DNA of 64,000 bases from Crocodylus rhombifer (Eukaryota > Chordata > Crocodylia > Crocodylidae). The notes beneath the pieces were generated by a model, which saw only the letters and a program-made list of their open reading frames with translations, had not been told where the DNA came from and made no database searches. A program made the position numbers and the translations under genes. The stretch is taken from the NCBI GenBank assembly GCA_038503035.1, contig JAVSML010025221.1:372001-436000 (forward strand), in the 5' to 3' direction. Below are positions 44,632 to 56,411 of this stretch, piece by piece. Within the stretch, counting starts at the first letter, position 1, and every line of letters starts with the position of its first letter.

Positions 44632-45081
44632 CAGAATGGCCAAACTTTGCTCCTGCTTTGGTGCAAGGCTTTTGGAGAATTAGGCCCTTAGACTTATACC
44701 ACTGTAGAGCAGGAGGGAAGAATACAGTGCAGAGGGTCCAAATTTGCACTAGCTTAGAAGACCTGGCTAAAAATTGTCACCGAAATGTTTTTGTACATAT
44801 TAAGCAGTAGCTTTCAAAGGGCTTATTAAAATATCCTGCAAAAAAACAATTAGAGGTCTTGCTCAGCTCTGCCCTGGAGGTAGCCCAGTGAAGTCAACAT
44901 GGAGATACATGTTGCTGCCTGGTCCTGCTTCAAGTTCCTCCTCACAACAAAGCCTGTGCCTTAGAAGCCACAATATAGCCTTTTATCTGCATCGAATGCA
45001 AGGGGCTACCAGACATGGAGCTGCTAATGGAAAGGTCATGAAATTCCATAGCTGTTTGGAAAGGGAACCCCAGCAAAAAAA

Positions 45082-45187
45082 GCCTACAACATGGGCGTGG
45101 AGGAATATCCCACACTCCATCAATGTCTTGACACAAAGCAAGCAGGGTGTATAGTACTTGGATGGAGAGAGAGAGTAGGCTTTTTTT
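45082..45187 (+). pseudogene. 5S rRNA pseudogene
   Basis: The stretch parallels 5S rRNA from end to end. It starts GCCTAC (5S: GTCTAC) and ends GTAGGC then seven T residues, which reproduces both strands of helix I and the pol III terminator. The internal promoter is largely kept: AGCAAGCAGGGT at 45137-45148 corresponds to the A box AGCTAAGCAGGGT, and TAGTACTTGGATGG at 45152-45165 is the exact core of the C box. The spacing from the start to the A box is 55 bases here and about 49 in 5S. The left third is badly diverged, and about 20 bases after the C box (the CCGCCTGGGAATACC region) are deleted. It is therefore a decayed copy, probably a retro- or transposed pseudogene, or the head of an old 5S-derived SINE whose body I cannot see. 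Confidence 0.72.
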
Positions 45188-47150
45188 GGCATTGGTCACA
45201 ATAAATCTGCTTGTCCGAGGAAAGTTTGTGGGGGAGGCTGAGGGGTAGGAGACGATGGGCATGTTAAAGGAAAATGCATTTTTACATAATAAGACATTGT
45301 AGAATATGTGAAAATGAGTGCCAGGACTGTGGAAAGATTTCCCCAGCAAGGGGATGCAAAACATTGGCTTGTCATGATATGTCATGTTCAGTAAACACCC
45401 ATTACAAACATTGAACCAGGTCTTACATTAAAGCTAACTAAAACATCCAGGTTCTACAAACTATCTTTCAATTGTGAGTGAGCTTGGCTTTGTTTGCACC
45501 AATTTTGCTGCTGTTATTTATGAGCTCAGTCTCCTTCTGGCATATGTAGCAACAACTGTAAATGCAAATAGTTCTGCTTCTGTGTAACATGTGTCCAGTG
45601 AAAAAATGTCCAATGTCAGGTAGGTTAGATCTATATATTGATTTTCTCTAAGAATTATTTGTAACGTGTAATAGTGCCTATGATACATTGGAATAAACTG
45701 TCAATAGAAGTTCTGATATTTGCACTGAGATATTTCCATGCAGTGTTTGAAAACCAAAAGCTGTCTGAGACCTGGAAAGTGAAGCTTACTAGAGACAAAA
45801 ATGAAACTTACATAAGGCAGAACTTGTTAAAAACAGCTTTTCGAAGTCTATGACAAGCTGTGAGGTGAGCATGCTGGGAAAAATATTAAATTTACAATGA
45901 GACTAGAAAACAGCCAGGAAGTTGTTTTAATAAAGAGGACTGAATTTCTACTTTTCTGAGGACAATTTATCATAGCAGAAGATTTTTCAGGCGTTTCTAA
46001 ACTGAAGCATGCTGTGCTTGAGGTTATTGTGCATTGCTGTTTTCCTTACTCTTATGTTTTATATTGGAAATTGTTTACATAACCTTTTGCCTGTGTTTAA
46101 AGTTCACTGACAGCAAATACATAGTGTCTTCATTAGAGTTTATGGGACTGCTAAGCTACAAGGTACAAGCTAAGGTATCAAGCTACAAGAGTGATTATAT
46201 TCGTTAGTGCACTAAGTCTGGTGCTTCCTAAAGCCTGACCTGAGCAATGGTGCAATAGAAAGTGCCATGCCTTCTCATGAAAGCAACCAGACTCCTGAAT
46301 GCTCATGAAGCATGATGGACCAGTTTGTGAATGTAGTGTGAGGGCTAGACGGACCATTTCTAGCCACAGGGGGCATTGTGACTCAGAAACATAGCTCTGA
46401 CTCACAGTTTGTTCCCTGCTGTCTTCTTGCCATAGAAGGGTTATGATTTGATGTGGGCCTGTTCCAGCAGCCAGTTGCTATGCTGGGCAATAAGAAGGGC
46501 ATGCAGTTAATGCTTCCCTTATCTCCCCTGCCCCACACTAACTACCTGCTCCAGAAAGGGTAAAGTGAACATTTAGGACTGGCAGATGCTTCAGGGCTTG
46601 GTCTGTGCTCTTTGTAGCTCACACAGGCATGCATTTCACGGTGCACCCTGAGGACAATACCAAGTCACAAATATTACTTTGGCTCAGCTGTATGAGAGCC
46701 AAGTTAAAATGCTTTGATCTCTAAAGCATTCATCTGACTTGGGTTCTTCCTGGATCCAAAGAGCAACAGGAGAAACAAAACAAATAGCAAAATATCTGGG
46801 GAAAACAGGCCTGAAGTTCAGCTTAATGTTATGGATGAGTTCATATGTGGTTTATGTGGGGAACATTTTTTTTCTGTTTTTCTCTAGTAGAAATAAATGC
46901 CTTAGAGCAACTCCTTAAGAAACACGGTCCAGGTAGTGCAAAAATGGTTTAACACTTTAGAATATGTATTGCTGTGGAGGGCAAAATGCCACCCTGATGT
47001 AAGTTATTGCTGCTTGGTAGCTTTTCGTATGTCTGCCCACACGCTGTGCTGCAGCCTAGAGCACACTAGGATCATAGTTCCTTTCAGACATGATTCTGAC
47101 ACATTTTCTACACAGGGGCCCCTGGCACACATTCATTTAAAGGCCTAACG
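45188..47150. other. No recognisable gene or repeat
   Basis: AT-rich unique-looking sequence without supported genes. Confidence 0.5.
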
Positions 47151-47294
47151 GGATTTGATTCCTGATTCTAACAATTGCACCTCCTGCCACGCCACAAATG
47201 CATGGGAGGAAGTGTGATTTTGGGATCGGGGATCAACCACCAATTGTGTCCTTTCTACTTGCAAAGTTGAAAGTGAGTTGCCCTCAGGTCCAGG

Positions 47295-47402
47295 ACTGGG
47301 GTCAACAATCAACTGATTGTCAGCCCTGGATTGCACCAGGGCTGGTTCAAGACTCTAGTGCAGTCCCTCACCACAGCCAACAATCAGCTGATTGTCAGCC
47401 CA
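47295..47402. repeat. 75-bp tandem duplication with CAATCAGCTGATTG palindromes
   Basis: CAACAATCARCTGATTGTC followed by AGCCC occurs at about 47304 and 47379. The second copy holds a perfect 14-base palindrome (47381-47394). It may be part of an undefined MITE covering about 47140-47410. Confidence 0.6.
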
Positions 47403-48433
47403 GCCCTGACTTGCTATATATTCAATTTAAGGCACCATACAAACTAGCTATAAAAATGTCCTACGTTATATGTTCTAAAATATATGTAGACTGTTTTTAT
47501 GGTTGGTTTTCCATTCTATGATGCCTAAATTGGGTGTCTGTGTAGCACCCTTGTCATTTATGCCACAATTAACATGTTGGTTGCAGTATAAATGTAAAAT
47601 GGAGTGGGGGAGGGATGTGATTTGTAAAATGGGACGTTTGTCTCAGTCTTCTACTGAACCTGTACTGGTGGAATTTCCCTCTGCCCTTATGTGGCCCTGT
47701 ATGATAGAGTGGGAACTAGAACTGCCCTCTGTATGTTATTACCAAATATCCATGGAACTTGGCAATAGGGTACGATTGGGAAATGAAAAAAAAAAGCAAA
47801 ATGATAAAATAACTTTCTCTTAGGCCTGTTTTATTCTGTCCCTGTAGATCAGTTAATTTGCTTTGAAGTTTAACAGTGAGTATTTCAGATCAGTGAGTCA
47901 GAAGTGATCATATAGACCATGAGTGATCTTTTGCACTCTTAATCCTGCTGAATAAGAGACACAGTACTGTTATAGTTGCTGGGCAATTGAATTAGACTGC
48001 AGCTCAGTTCTGGTGAGACTGAGCTCTATCTACAGAAAAGACAATGTCAGGTAAGGGAAGGAAGGGCAACAATAAAGCTGTGCTGGTAAGATCAGCCCTT
48101 GCTAAGCATTTAAATGGCAGAGTTTGGCATCCTGCCTTGACCACTGGGTTGAATAATTTTTAAATCCATCCTTGCTCCCAGTAATTTTATCCTTTGCCTC
48201 CCAGTTGGCATGTATAAAGACATGCAGTTCTCCTCTCCTGAAAGATTTACTACCAGCCTAATAAGCACTCATGTCTCTTTTCTGTTTAAACAGCAGCATA
48301 GAGTTTTGTATGAAATAAATTTCCTTTTTGCTACCAGTTTCATTATCTTTACAGAGATGCCATTTCTGCCATGCTTACATCAAGTACCACTTTATCACAA
48401 GCAATTCTGCTGAAACCACAGTAAGATGCTAAT
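47403..48433. other. No recognisable gene or repeat
   Basis: A 106-codon frame at 47503-47823 has no recognisable domain. Nothing else is seen. Confidence 0.5.
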
Positions 48434-48438
48434 CAGAG

Positions 48439-48814
48439 GGCATATCTACATGTGCAATAAACATGTAGCAATAAACTCCAGTGCTTATTGTGCCAGAGAT
48501 TATTGCTTCCAGACGTGCCATTTACACATGTGCTCAGGACTGCTGCATGTTGCGCCGAGTTGGGGACCTAGGGGGCCAGCCTGCTAGCCTGAAGCTGCTC
48601 AGACCCAACTCAGTGTGCTGTGGAGGGGCTGGCTGGGGCACAAGGGTGCTACAGTGTGGGGCTAGCCAGCAGGCAGTACCCTCGTGCCTCAGCCAGCTGT
48701 GTCAGCATCTACACAGCAGTAGTTTCCTGAGACCTAATAGGGTTGCACATGTAGGTATGTTTACTGTGGAGCTAATTAGTCCACTCCCCAGTCAATGTCT
48801 CATGTAGATGTGCC
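48439..48814. mobile_element. MITE with GGCATATCTACATG ends
   Basis: The left end GGCATATCTACATG and the reversed right end GGCACATCTACATG differ at one base. CAGAG flanks both sides (48434-48438 and 48815-48819). The element is 376 bp with a GC-rich centre and no coding capacity. Its ends share the RCATCTACATG core with the elements at 8558 and 9373. Confidence 0.75.
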
Positions 48815-48929
48815 CAGAGAGAGTAACTGTAGAGAAATCAGGTCTTTACGTTGTATATTCCTTATGTCTAACACCTTGCTTTCCCCATCATGCTCCTAGT
48901 GCAATTTACGTAATCGTTTTAATACAACC

Positions 48930-50690
48930 AGCTTGGCTTAGCAGAAAGCTCTTCAGCGAGCTTAAACACAAAAAGGAAGCTTACAGGAAATGGAAGCGTG
49001 GACAGCGGAGCAGGGAATAGGATAAGAACATTGTTTGGGCATTCTGGGATGGCCAGTGCATAACTGGAGTGGCAGCTAGCAAGGGACATGAAGGGTAACG
49101 AGAAGAGTTCTACAAGTATGTTAGCAGCAAGAGGAAGGTCAGAAGATGTGTGGGTCCCTTACTGAATGGGAGAGGCAACCTAGTGACAAATGATGAAGAA
49201 AAGCCTGATGTGACTGCAGAGCTGCTGGCCATTATCTTTAAAAACTCATGGTAATTGTGGGAGATTCCAGACAATTGGGAAAGGGCAAATATAGTGCCTA
49301 TCTTTAAGGGAAGAAAGAGGATCCACAGACCAGTCAGTCTTACCTCAGTCCCCAAAATAATCATGGAGCAGGTTCTCAAATAATCCATTTATAAGCACTT
49401 GGAGTAGAAGAGAGTGATGATCAGGAACAGTCAGCATGGATTCACCAAGGGCTGATTGCTTTCTGTGATGAGATAACTGGTTCTGGGGAAGAAGGGAATG
49501 AAGAGAAAGCAGTGGACATAATATATCTTGACTTTAGCAAGGCTTTTGATACCATCTCCCACATCATTCTTGCAAGCAAGCTGAGGAAGTATGGGTTGGG
49601 TGAAAAGACTGTAAGGTGGACAGAAAGCTGGCTAGATTGTTGGTCTCAACAGGTAGGGATCAATAGCTCAATATCTAGTTGGCAGCTGGTATCAAGTGGG
49701 TCTGTCCTGGGGTGGTCTCGTTCAATACCTTTATTAATGATCTGGAAGATAGGATGGAGTGCACCCTCAGAAAGTTCATAGATGGCACGAAGATAAGGGA
49801 TATAGTAGATATCCTGGAGGGTAGGATGAGGATTCAGAGTGACCTAAACAAATTGGAGGATAGGGCCAAAAGAAATCTTATGAGGTTCATGAAGGACAAG
49901 CATGAAGTCCTGTACTAGAATGGAAGAATACCATGCTACAGCCTGGAGACTGATTGGGTAAGCAGGAGATGTGCAGAACAGGACCTGGGGGTTACAGTGG
50001 ACAATAATATTAATATAATAATATAATATAATATAATATCACTGGATACGAGCGAACAGCGTGCCCTTGTTGCCAAGAAGGCTAACAGCATACTAGACTG
50101 CATTAGTAGGAGCACTGCCAGAAGATCAATAGAAGTAATTATTCTGCCCTATTCTTCACTGGTGAGACCACATCTAGAGTACTGTGTCCAGTTTTGCCCC
50201 CCTCCAGTATAGAAAGGATGTGGGCAAGTTGGAGAAAGTCCAGCAGAGTGCAACAAAAATGGTTCAGGGGCTGGAGCACATGATTTCTGAGGAGAGGCTG
50301 AGGGAACTGGGTTTATTTAGTCTGCAGAAGAGAAAACTGAGGAGGGATTTGATAGCAGGCTTTAACTTCCTGAAGGGGAGTTCCAAAGAGGATGAAGTCA
50401 GACTGTTCTCAGTGATGACAGATGACAGAACAAGGAGCAAGGGTCTCAAGTTGCAGCAAGGGAGGCTTAGGTTGGATATTAGGAAAAACTTTCTTACTAG
50501 GAGGGTGGTGAAGCATTGGAACAAGTTACCTAGAGAGGTGAGGGAATCTTCATCCTTGGAGGTTTTTAAGCCCTTGGTTGACAAAGCCCTGGCTGAGATG
50601 ATCTAGTTGGGGATGGTCCTGCTCTGAGCAGGGGGTTGGACTAGATGACCTCCTGAGGTCCCTTCCAACCCTAATTTTCTATGATTCTAA
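48930..50690 (+). mobile_element. CR1 LINE, old, 5' truncated
   Basis: ORF2 starts near SELKHKKEAYRKWKRGQ (about 48955) and runs to [12 protein letters not shown] (50606), with a CR1 tail ending CCCTAATTTTCTATGATTCT. Motif A (IIYLDFSKAFDTISH, about 49520-49565) is intact. Motif B is damaged (SGSVLGW without the PQG turn) and motif C reads FIDG rather than FADD. There are several frameshifts and internal deletions. The tail and the [19 protein letters not shown] region resemble the 34.6-kb copy rather than the young ones. An AT-rich simple repeat has grown inside it at about 50003-50038. Confidence 0.92.
50003..50039. repeat. AT-rich simple repeat within CR1
   Basis: ATAATATAATATAATATAAT-type units have expanded inside the CR1 coding sequence, interrupting the VDNK..DTSEQ region. 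Confidence 0.85.
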
Positions 50691-53600
50691 GTAATGTATA
50701 TCTTTAGTGAGAAGAGACAATGTGCAGCTCTATTGCTGCTACCCTACCAACATTATTTCTATCAGTTATCATCTCTTATTGAATAGATTATTGTTGTACA
50801 GGTTCCTCTTCCTTCCAAGACATGGAGCAATCACTCAAAAAAACAACAGAACAGCAGAGAATCCTACGCTAACCTTTCCAACCATCAATCTACTTGCATT
50901 TCTGACTGTGAGTAAGAAGCAGTGATAGGCACATAAGAATGAACTTAAATTTCTTGTTATCAATTACTTGTTGGTAGGTAAAATCCAAGAGTAACAGTCT
51001 ACATAGAACTAGGAAGAAGGGGCATTTTCTGGCTGTGAATATGTGGAGGAGGCAGCTGGAAGTCTGTCTGTCTGTCAGCATGTTTTGAATGCTGGATGCT
51101 ATTGCAGCCTCTCTGTAACTAGGAGTGCTGACATGCAAGTCCCTGCTTTAACTCATGGCCCTTTGCATAGTGCCTTGAGTTAGAACGACCTCCTCCCACC
51201 CCCCACACAACAGAAGTTCACTTGTTTTGGGGGAAGGAGTGAGCCTGCCTGCCTGCCTGCCTGTCCTGTAATCAGGGCTGGGCAGATGCAGCCTCCTGCA
51301 ATCCTTCCCAGCTGCAGGTTGGGGCTTGCCCAGCCTGAACTGAAGGAGCAGAGGGAGGCGGGGGAGGCAGGTGCAAGACAGGGGGGCTCCAATCCCCTGC
51401 TCCCCCTTCGAGCTCAGCCCAGCCAAAGCCACAGCTTCCTCCCCCTCCCTTCTCCCCTCTCCCTTCCTGCATACAGCACCAAGGTGCGGTGGAGCAGGGC
51501 TGGGCTGCATCAGCCCAACCCCAACCACACTGACAAACTGACCCTGGGAAACAGAAGTTCCCTAAGGTGCTCAACTTTGGAGCCCCTTCATTTGATCCCT
51601 CATTAAATGAGGGTTAATTTGTTACATAATCAGCCCCTTTTAAAGCACGCTGCAGCCATGCACTTGTTAGGGTACAGCTGTACAGCACTGTCAGGGGGCC
51701 AATTGCACAACAAATGTCACTTCTGTCAGTGTCCTAATTTGCTTGATAAAGACTTCATTTAGTTTTATAAGCATGGAGCTTCTGGGTTCTTAGGTGTGTA
51801 GTTGATGAAACATGATTGCAGAAGTTATATCAACAGCAAGACAGAGAAAGTGATAAAGAGGAAAACAAAAGCACACCTAGAAACAGGTATCTGGAAAGGG
51901 CTCAGAATAATGGCTCAGATGAAGAGAAATACTGGATATGCAGACAAACAACTTTGCAAAAGCATGGAAATAATCGAAGCCAGACCAAGTCCGTAAACAG
52001 AGCTGACTGTGAAGGAAAGAGACAAGAAAATAAAAGCTGTTTTATTATTTCTTGGTTAAAGAAAGAGTGAAGGGTGAAGTGCCACACCAGTGCTAGGACT
52101 AATGCTCAAAACACTGAACTGATAAAAGTGTTTGAAGAGTCCTGTGCCCTCAGACAGAGTGATAATGCTGGGAGGCACTGTAACTAAGGAACAGAAAAGC
52201 TGAGGGCAGTGACATGTCCTAAAGACTTCTCAGTTAGAAACAGAATCATTTGTTGGGTATACAATTCTAGGTTTTGCAGAGATTGTTGATAAAAACAGAT
52301 CCTTTCTTCAAAAATACCTCCAAACAAGAAGGGCAACTGGACAGTTTAGAAAAGTATCGAAACAATGACAGTCAGCAGTGCAGAACAAGTACACAGGCTA
52401 AAGAAACTCAAGAAAGAAAACAAGGACAGACCAATCAAGAATGTCAGCATCATGGTTTGATGTATTTGCAGTAGAATCCTACACAAACAGCAGAAAAAAA
52501 TGTTGCACCTTTAGATAACAAAAATCAACAACTTTATTATCCCAATGTCCCAGCTTTGTCAAGAAAAGAAAGGAGTGTAAATGCAGTCACTAAAAACACT
52601 GAGATGTCTGATGAAGAAGAGGATATCTAGTGTTGGACTTTCAATCAGAGACTTTCAATGCATATGCAATACAGAAGTAGACTGTCAAGTATTTGAATGC
52701 CATGTTTGCAACTATTGATCTCAAAAAAACTAAGTATGTGACATTTCAAATCCTTCTCTCAACTAACCTGAAAACAGAAGAAAGGAAATAAAAGTGAAAA
52801 CATAAAAAACAATAACATGTTGTTTATATCCATTTTACCAGACATAATAATACCCTGTTACTTATAATGCTAACAACTTGCTTAGTTCATTACCATGGAA
52901 AACATCTACTTTGCAGACACTTATCTATCTTTCTTGGCTGTCCTGTTACTTGCAGCTCTTTATGTTTAGGAGAGGTCTGGCTTAAGAACAAGACTGGGAA
53001 ATAAGAACTCCAGACTCATGATCCCAGCTCTGACAGCAAATCTGTCTTCAAATGGAACAAGTTAATATCCCAAAATGGCCTCTGCTTATTTTGAGTTTTG
53101 GAATTGCTCAGGCCTTATTTTTCAGAGACGACCACAGGCAATTCAAATCACTGTTACTCTGTACCTATGAATATCAAGGCCAAGGATATTTTGTTCTGAT
53201 CATTCTGTTTGGGGTGGTGTATGGTTGTGATTGCTGTTGTACCGAAGCAACTTACAGTGCCTTAATTGATATCACTGATGTTTGTTATACATCATTTATT
53301 GTCTCTCTTTCTCATTATGTCCTGGAGGTTCAAATTGTGTATACTCATAAGTGGATATCTGTAATGCACTCTGAAAAGGAAAAGCGCTCCATGCTATAGG
53401 CACTAGGGATATTCATGTTGTAAAACAAAGCTGCTGTAAGAATACAGAACTTGCACCATATCCAGCAGACATTTTTGGCATATTTTTACTGAGGTTAATA
53501 TAATATTCATAACACTGCTAAAGGACCGTTTGTTGGACAAAATGATTTTGCCACTGGCATTTATCTATAGAGAGATTTTCTGTTTCATGCCCACATTCTA

Positions 53601-54167
53601 GCATATAATTATAGTAATAAAGTTTAGTCCTTTGCTGCTGCCAGTATTATGAAATCATGGCAATGGTTGTAAAAATAAAAGAGGTCACAACCCCTCCACA
53701 CACACACATACACCCACTCTGTAGTTGATATCAAATAGCTTTGGTGGGAAAATGCAGACCTTTAAACTTTCTCTACCAAACTCAATGCATTCTGTATTTA
53801 ACTTATCCTCTAAACCAGTTTGTGTTATAGGAATTTGAAAACTGCATATAACCATGGAAAAAGTCTGTACTTACTTAGCTACTGAGTCCAGCTTGATTTA
53901 AGCAAAATAACAATCATTTCTTTGTGCTAACTATTTTTAATAATATGCATTACATGCATCAGTCTGTCCTTATGCCAAGGCTATTCTAGCATTGACCCTG
54001 CTTCACTGTTTTACTTCTGGCAAAGAGATGTATCAGGAAATGTCTGCATGGAGATGTTTTTTTTTTATCTCTGTTTGGGTATGAACAACTCTTCCTCTAT
54101 AACAAAACCCATTCTCTTAAATTTACAACTACTCAAGCAAAATGAGCTACAAAGGCAAGGAATTAAT
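50691..54167. other. No gene; GC-rich patch and (CCTG)n
   Basis: A short (GTCT)n run is at about 51062 and a CCTGCCTGCCTGCCTG run at about 51246. The patch at 51180-51600 is GC-rich and yields frames up to 126 codons without domains. A 115-codon frame at 53052-53399 has hydrophobic and cysteine-rich parts but no family I know, and sits alone. I would not call it a gene. Confidence 0.45.
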
Positions 54168-55860
54168 CTATGTAAAAACAGAATAGTGAGTTGGGATTAG
54201 AGGGAGGAGGAACAGTAAAATTGACTTCTGCCCCTGCAGTTTGTAGGTATTTAATAAGTACCAATGATACAGTTGTCCATAACTGGCCCTTGAGTTCCAG
54301 GGATGAATAAGGTAAAAGAAGAAATGTGCCTCCACTGCCTGGGCCACCATGGCCACTTGCTGCTTCTTCACCTCTAACATCCTGTTGAGGAGAACAATGT
54401 GCCTGTCCTTGAAAGCCAGAAGCCTGTCCCAGAACACCTGGTCCTCACAGTCCCACTCCCAGTCGCATGCAACATCTTTGGTGTGCCAGGTCCATGAATC
54501 TGCCAGCCACTTCTCTATCACGGTGACCAGCTGGTTCAGCAGCAGGGTCCAGTCTTGTGTCTGCCGCTGTTGGAGGCAGTGCATGTGGAGCATGCTGGCC
54601 AAGGGTGGCAGTATCCCTGAGGGCACATTCTCGGTGGTGGCTGGTGCCTCTCCCTCATTTGCACATGCTGGACCTGCAGAGCTAGGAGAGAGAGAGGCTT
54701 TTTGTGATAGTTTGGAACATTTCAGAGATAACATGTACTATACCAAAGCACTGTGCATTGCCCGACCTCAGATCAGGGGTTGTGCATGCACAGATGCCCA
54801 GGGACCATGGTAAGTTGGGTGGGTGGGCTCTGCCATAGGCAGCTGCTGGCTGAGCCCTCCATTCCCACTCCCTTCATAGGTAAGCAGCCTGTCATTCTGA
54901 TCTCCTAACCAGGCCAGGCCAGGCCAGGCCAGGCCAGGCCAGGGCTCGCTCCTGGCAGCAGCTGCCATAGCTCCAGACCCACTCCCTGCTTCCTTCTCTT
55001 GCAAGCAGGGGTGTACAGGGGAGAGGAGAGAAAGAGAGGAGAGGGCCCTCCCTCCACGTGGAGCCCTTTGGTCCAGGTCTACAGCCCAGGGGTGGGAAGG
55101 AGAGCTGGGGCGTGCTGGGTGGCCATGTTGCTCCCTTCCCCCCCAGCATTCCTCCCTGTATTACTGGATGGGCATGGCAGGCATCCGTGGCGGCCTGAGT
55201 CTGTCCCTGCAGTGATGACTTGTGGATCCCACCAGTGTCCCATGGTGAAAGAGAATGGTGCCTGGCTGCTTGGGCAGTGATCCCCATCCCCTCCCAAGGA
55301 GGACCTGGAGCTCATCATGGTGGTTGGTGCCATCTGTGACCTGTCCTCCTGAGTGGGGTTGTGTACCCAGAGCTGGTGTGGCAGTCACTGGCCTGGGCTC
55401 CTGGAGCTGCTGGATGAACCCAAGGGTGGGAAGCACACCAGGACCTGCTTCAGTGTCCCAAGAGCCCTCCTCTGCAAATAAGTCACTGCTGCCAGGCCAC
55501 AGTGGATGCTCTAGCAGGACACCCATACTGGAGAACAGGACGTAGCTGCTTTCAGGGTCCTGCGGAGCCAGGATGGAGTCCAGCTGCCACATGAAGGGCA
55601 TGGTCCTGCAGGCAGCCCTGGAGCAGTGGTTGTGGTTGGTGACATGGACTCACTGTGCCCACAGGGCCTTGACCCTCATGTGGCACTGTCATGCCAACTG
55701 CTGGTGCCTGCAGTCTTGCATGTGGCTGACCAGGGTCTCATAGATGTGGGCATTGGAGCACCTGCCCCGGAAAAACTGGCTCTGCATCTTGGCATCACCC
55801 TACAGTGCAAATCAGGTCTGTGGTCTATCTCTGGGACCAGTTGGGGTCCCAGACTATGGT
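54168..55860 (-). pseudogene. Transposon-derived Myb/SANT-like DNA-binding gene, decayed
   Basis: On the minus strand three parts appear in the expected order. First, at about 55845-55630, a Myb/SANT-like domain reads GDAKMQSQFFRGRCSNAHIY, ETLVSHMQDCRHQQLA, a stop, then QCHMRVKALWAQ. This matches the helix-turn-helix of PIF/Harbinger accessory proteins and of MSANTD/ZSCAN29-type domains (pattern NxxIYexia..m...GhxRt..QCR.kvK.L). Second, PF..QLDSILAPQDPESS starts near 55600, like the C(P)FY.ELDsILGPRPtS motif that follows that domain. Third, at 54734-54168, a 188-codon segment ends in an amphipathic LLNQLVTVIEKW..LLAFKDRHIVLLNRML region typical of the C-terminal part. A frameshift lies before GDAK, a TGA lies inside the SANT domain (about 55690), and further stops separate the parts. 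It would have bound DNA for its transposon. The transposase itself is not in the window. Confidence 0.68.
54909..54942. repeat. (CCAGG)n minisatellite
   Basis: CCAGG is repeated about seven times without error within the Myb/SANT relic region. Confidence 0.95.
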
Positions 55861-56259
55861 GTGTGACTCCTTCAATGACCCTTGGGGACTCCATTTGAGA
55901 CTGGATGCTGCCAGGCCTTAGCACATGCCTGCAGCACTGGGGCACAGTGCATGGGAGGCAGCCAGGTGGTGGGGCTAGCTCCAAGGGCCACTGCTGAATT
56001 CTGTGAGCCTGCTGTGGCTGGCACAGAGCCACTGCTGTGGGACCTGATGGCCAGAGGCAGGCAGCAGATGGCACAGGCCCTGGAATCATGCCAGAGGTGT
56101 AAAGGCCAGGCTGAGGCAGACAAAGAGCCATTCCAGCCCTTGGGCTAGAGAAACTCAAAGACCCATGCCTCTGGGGCAAGCCTGAGGCTAGTCCCCTGGT
56201 GGTGGGGCTGACTGGGAGCAAATTTGTTTTGCTACACGTATGCTACTGGGCAGTACCTA

Positions 56260-56411
56260 CTGCACAGTTCATTTCCTACCTGCATTTTTAGGTAGTAAAC
56301 TAACCCTGCAGTAGACTAATTTACTGTGTAGTAACTGCCTACACATGTAAACAGTGATGCTTTACTATGCAGTAAATTACTGTGCAGTAAAGGATCTCGT
56401 GTAGACGCACC
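56260..56411. mobile_element. Terminal region of the Myb/SANT transposon or a MITE
   Basis: TACTGTGTAGTAA, TACTATGCAGTAAA and TTACTGTGCAGTAAA repeat in close order (about 56320-56390). The stretch ends GATCTCGTGTAGACGCACC, which reversed (GGTGCGTCTACACGAG) resembles the ends of the MITEs at 8558, 9373 and 48439. It lies at the 5' side of the Myb/SANT relic, where a terminal inverted repeat is expected. The partner end was not found near 54 kb. Confidence 0.5.

Noticed and set aside
44942..45385. 147-codon minus-strand frame
   Set aside because: It runs antisense through the 5S rRNA pseudogene and flanks, and has no recognisable domain.
53052..53399. 115-codon frame with hydrophobic and Cys-rich stretches
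   Set aside because: No known family, no exon signals and an AT-rich neighbourhood. The hydrophobic content is what T-rich random DNA gives.
54912..55004. Short proline/tryptophan repeat protein over the (CCAGG)n tract
   Set aside because: Translation of a simple repeat in all frames, with no supporting context.
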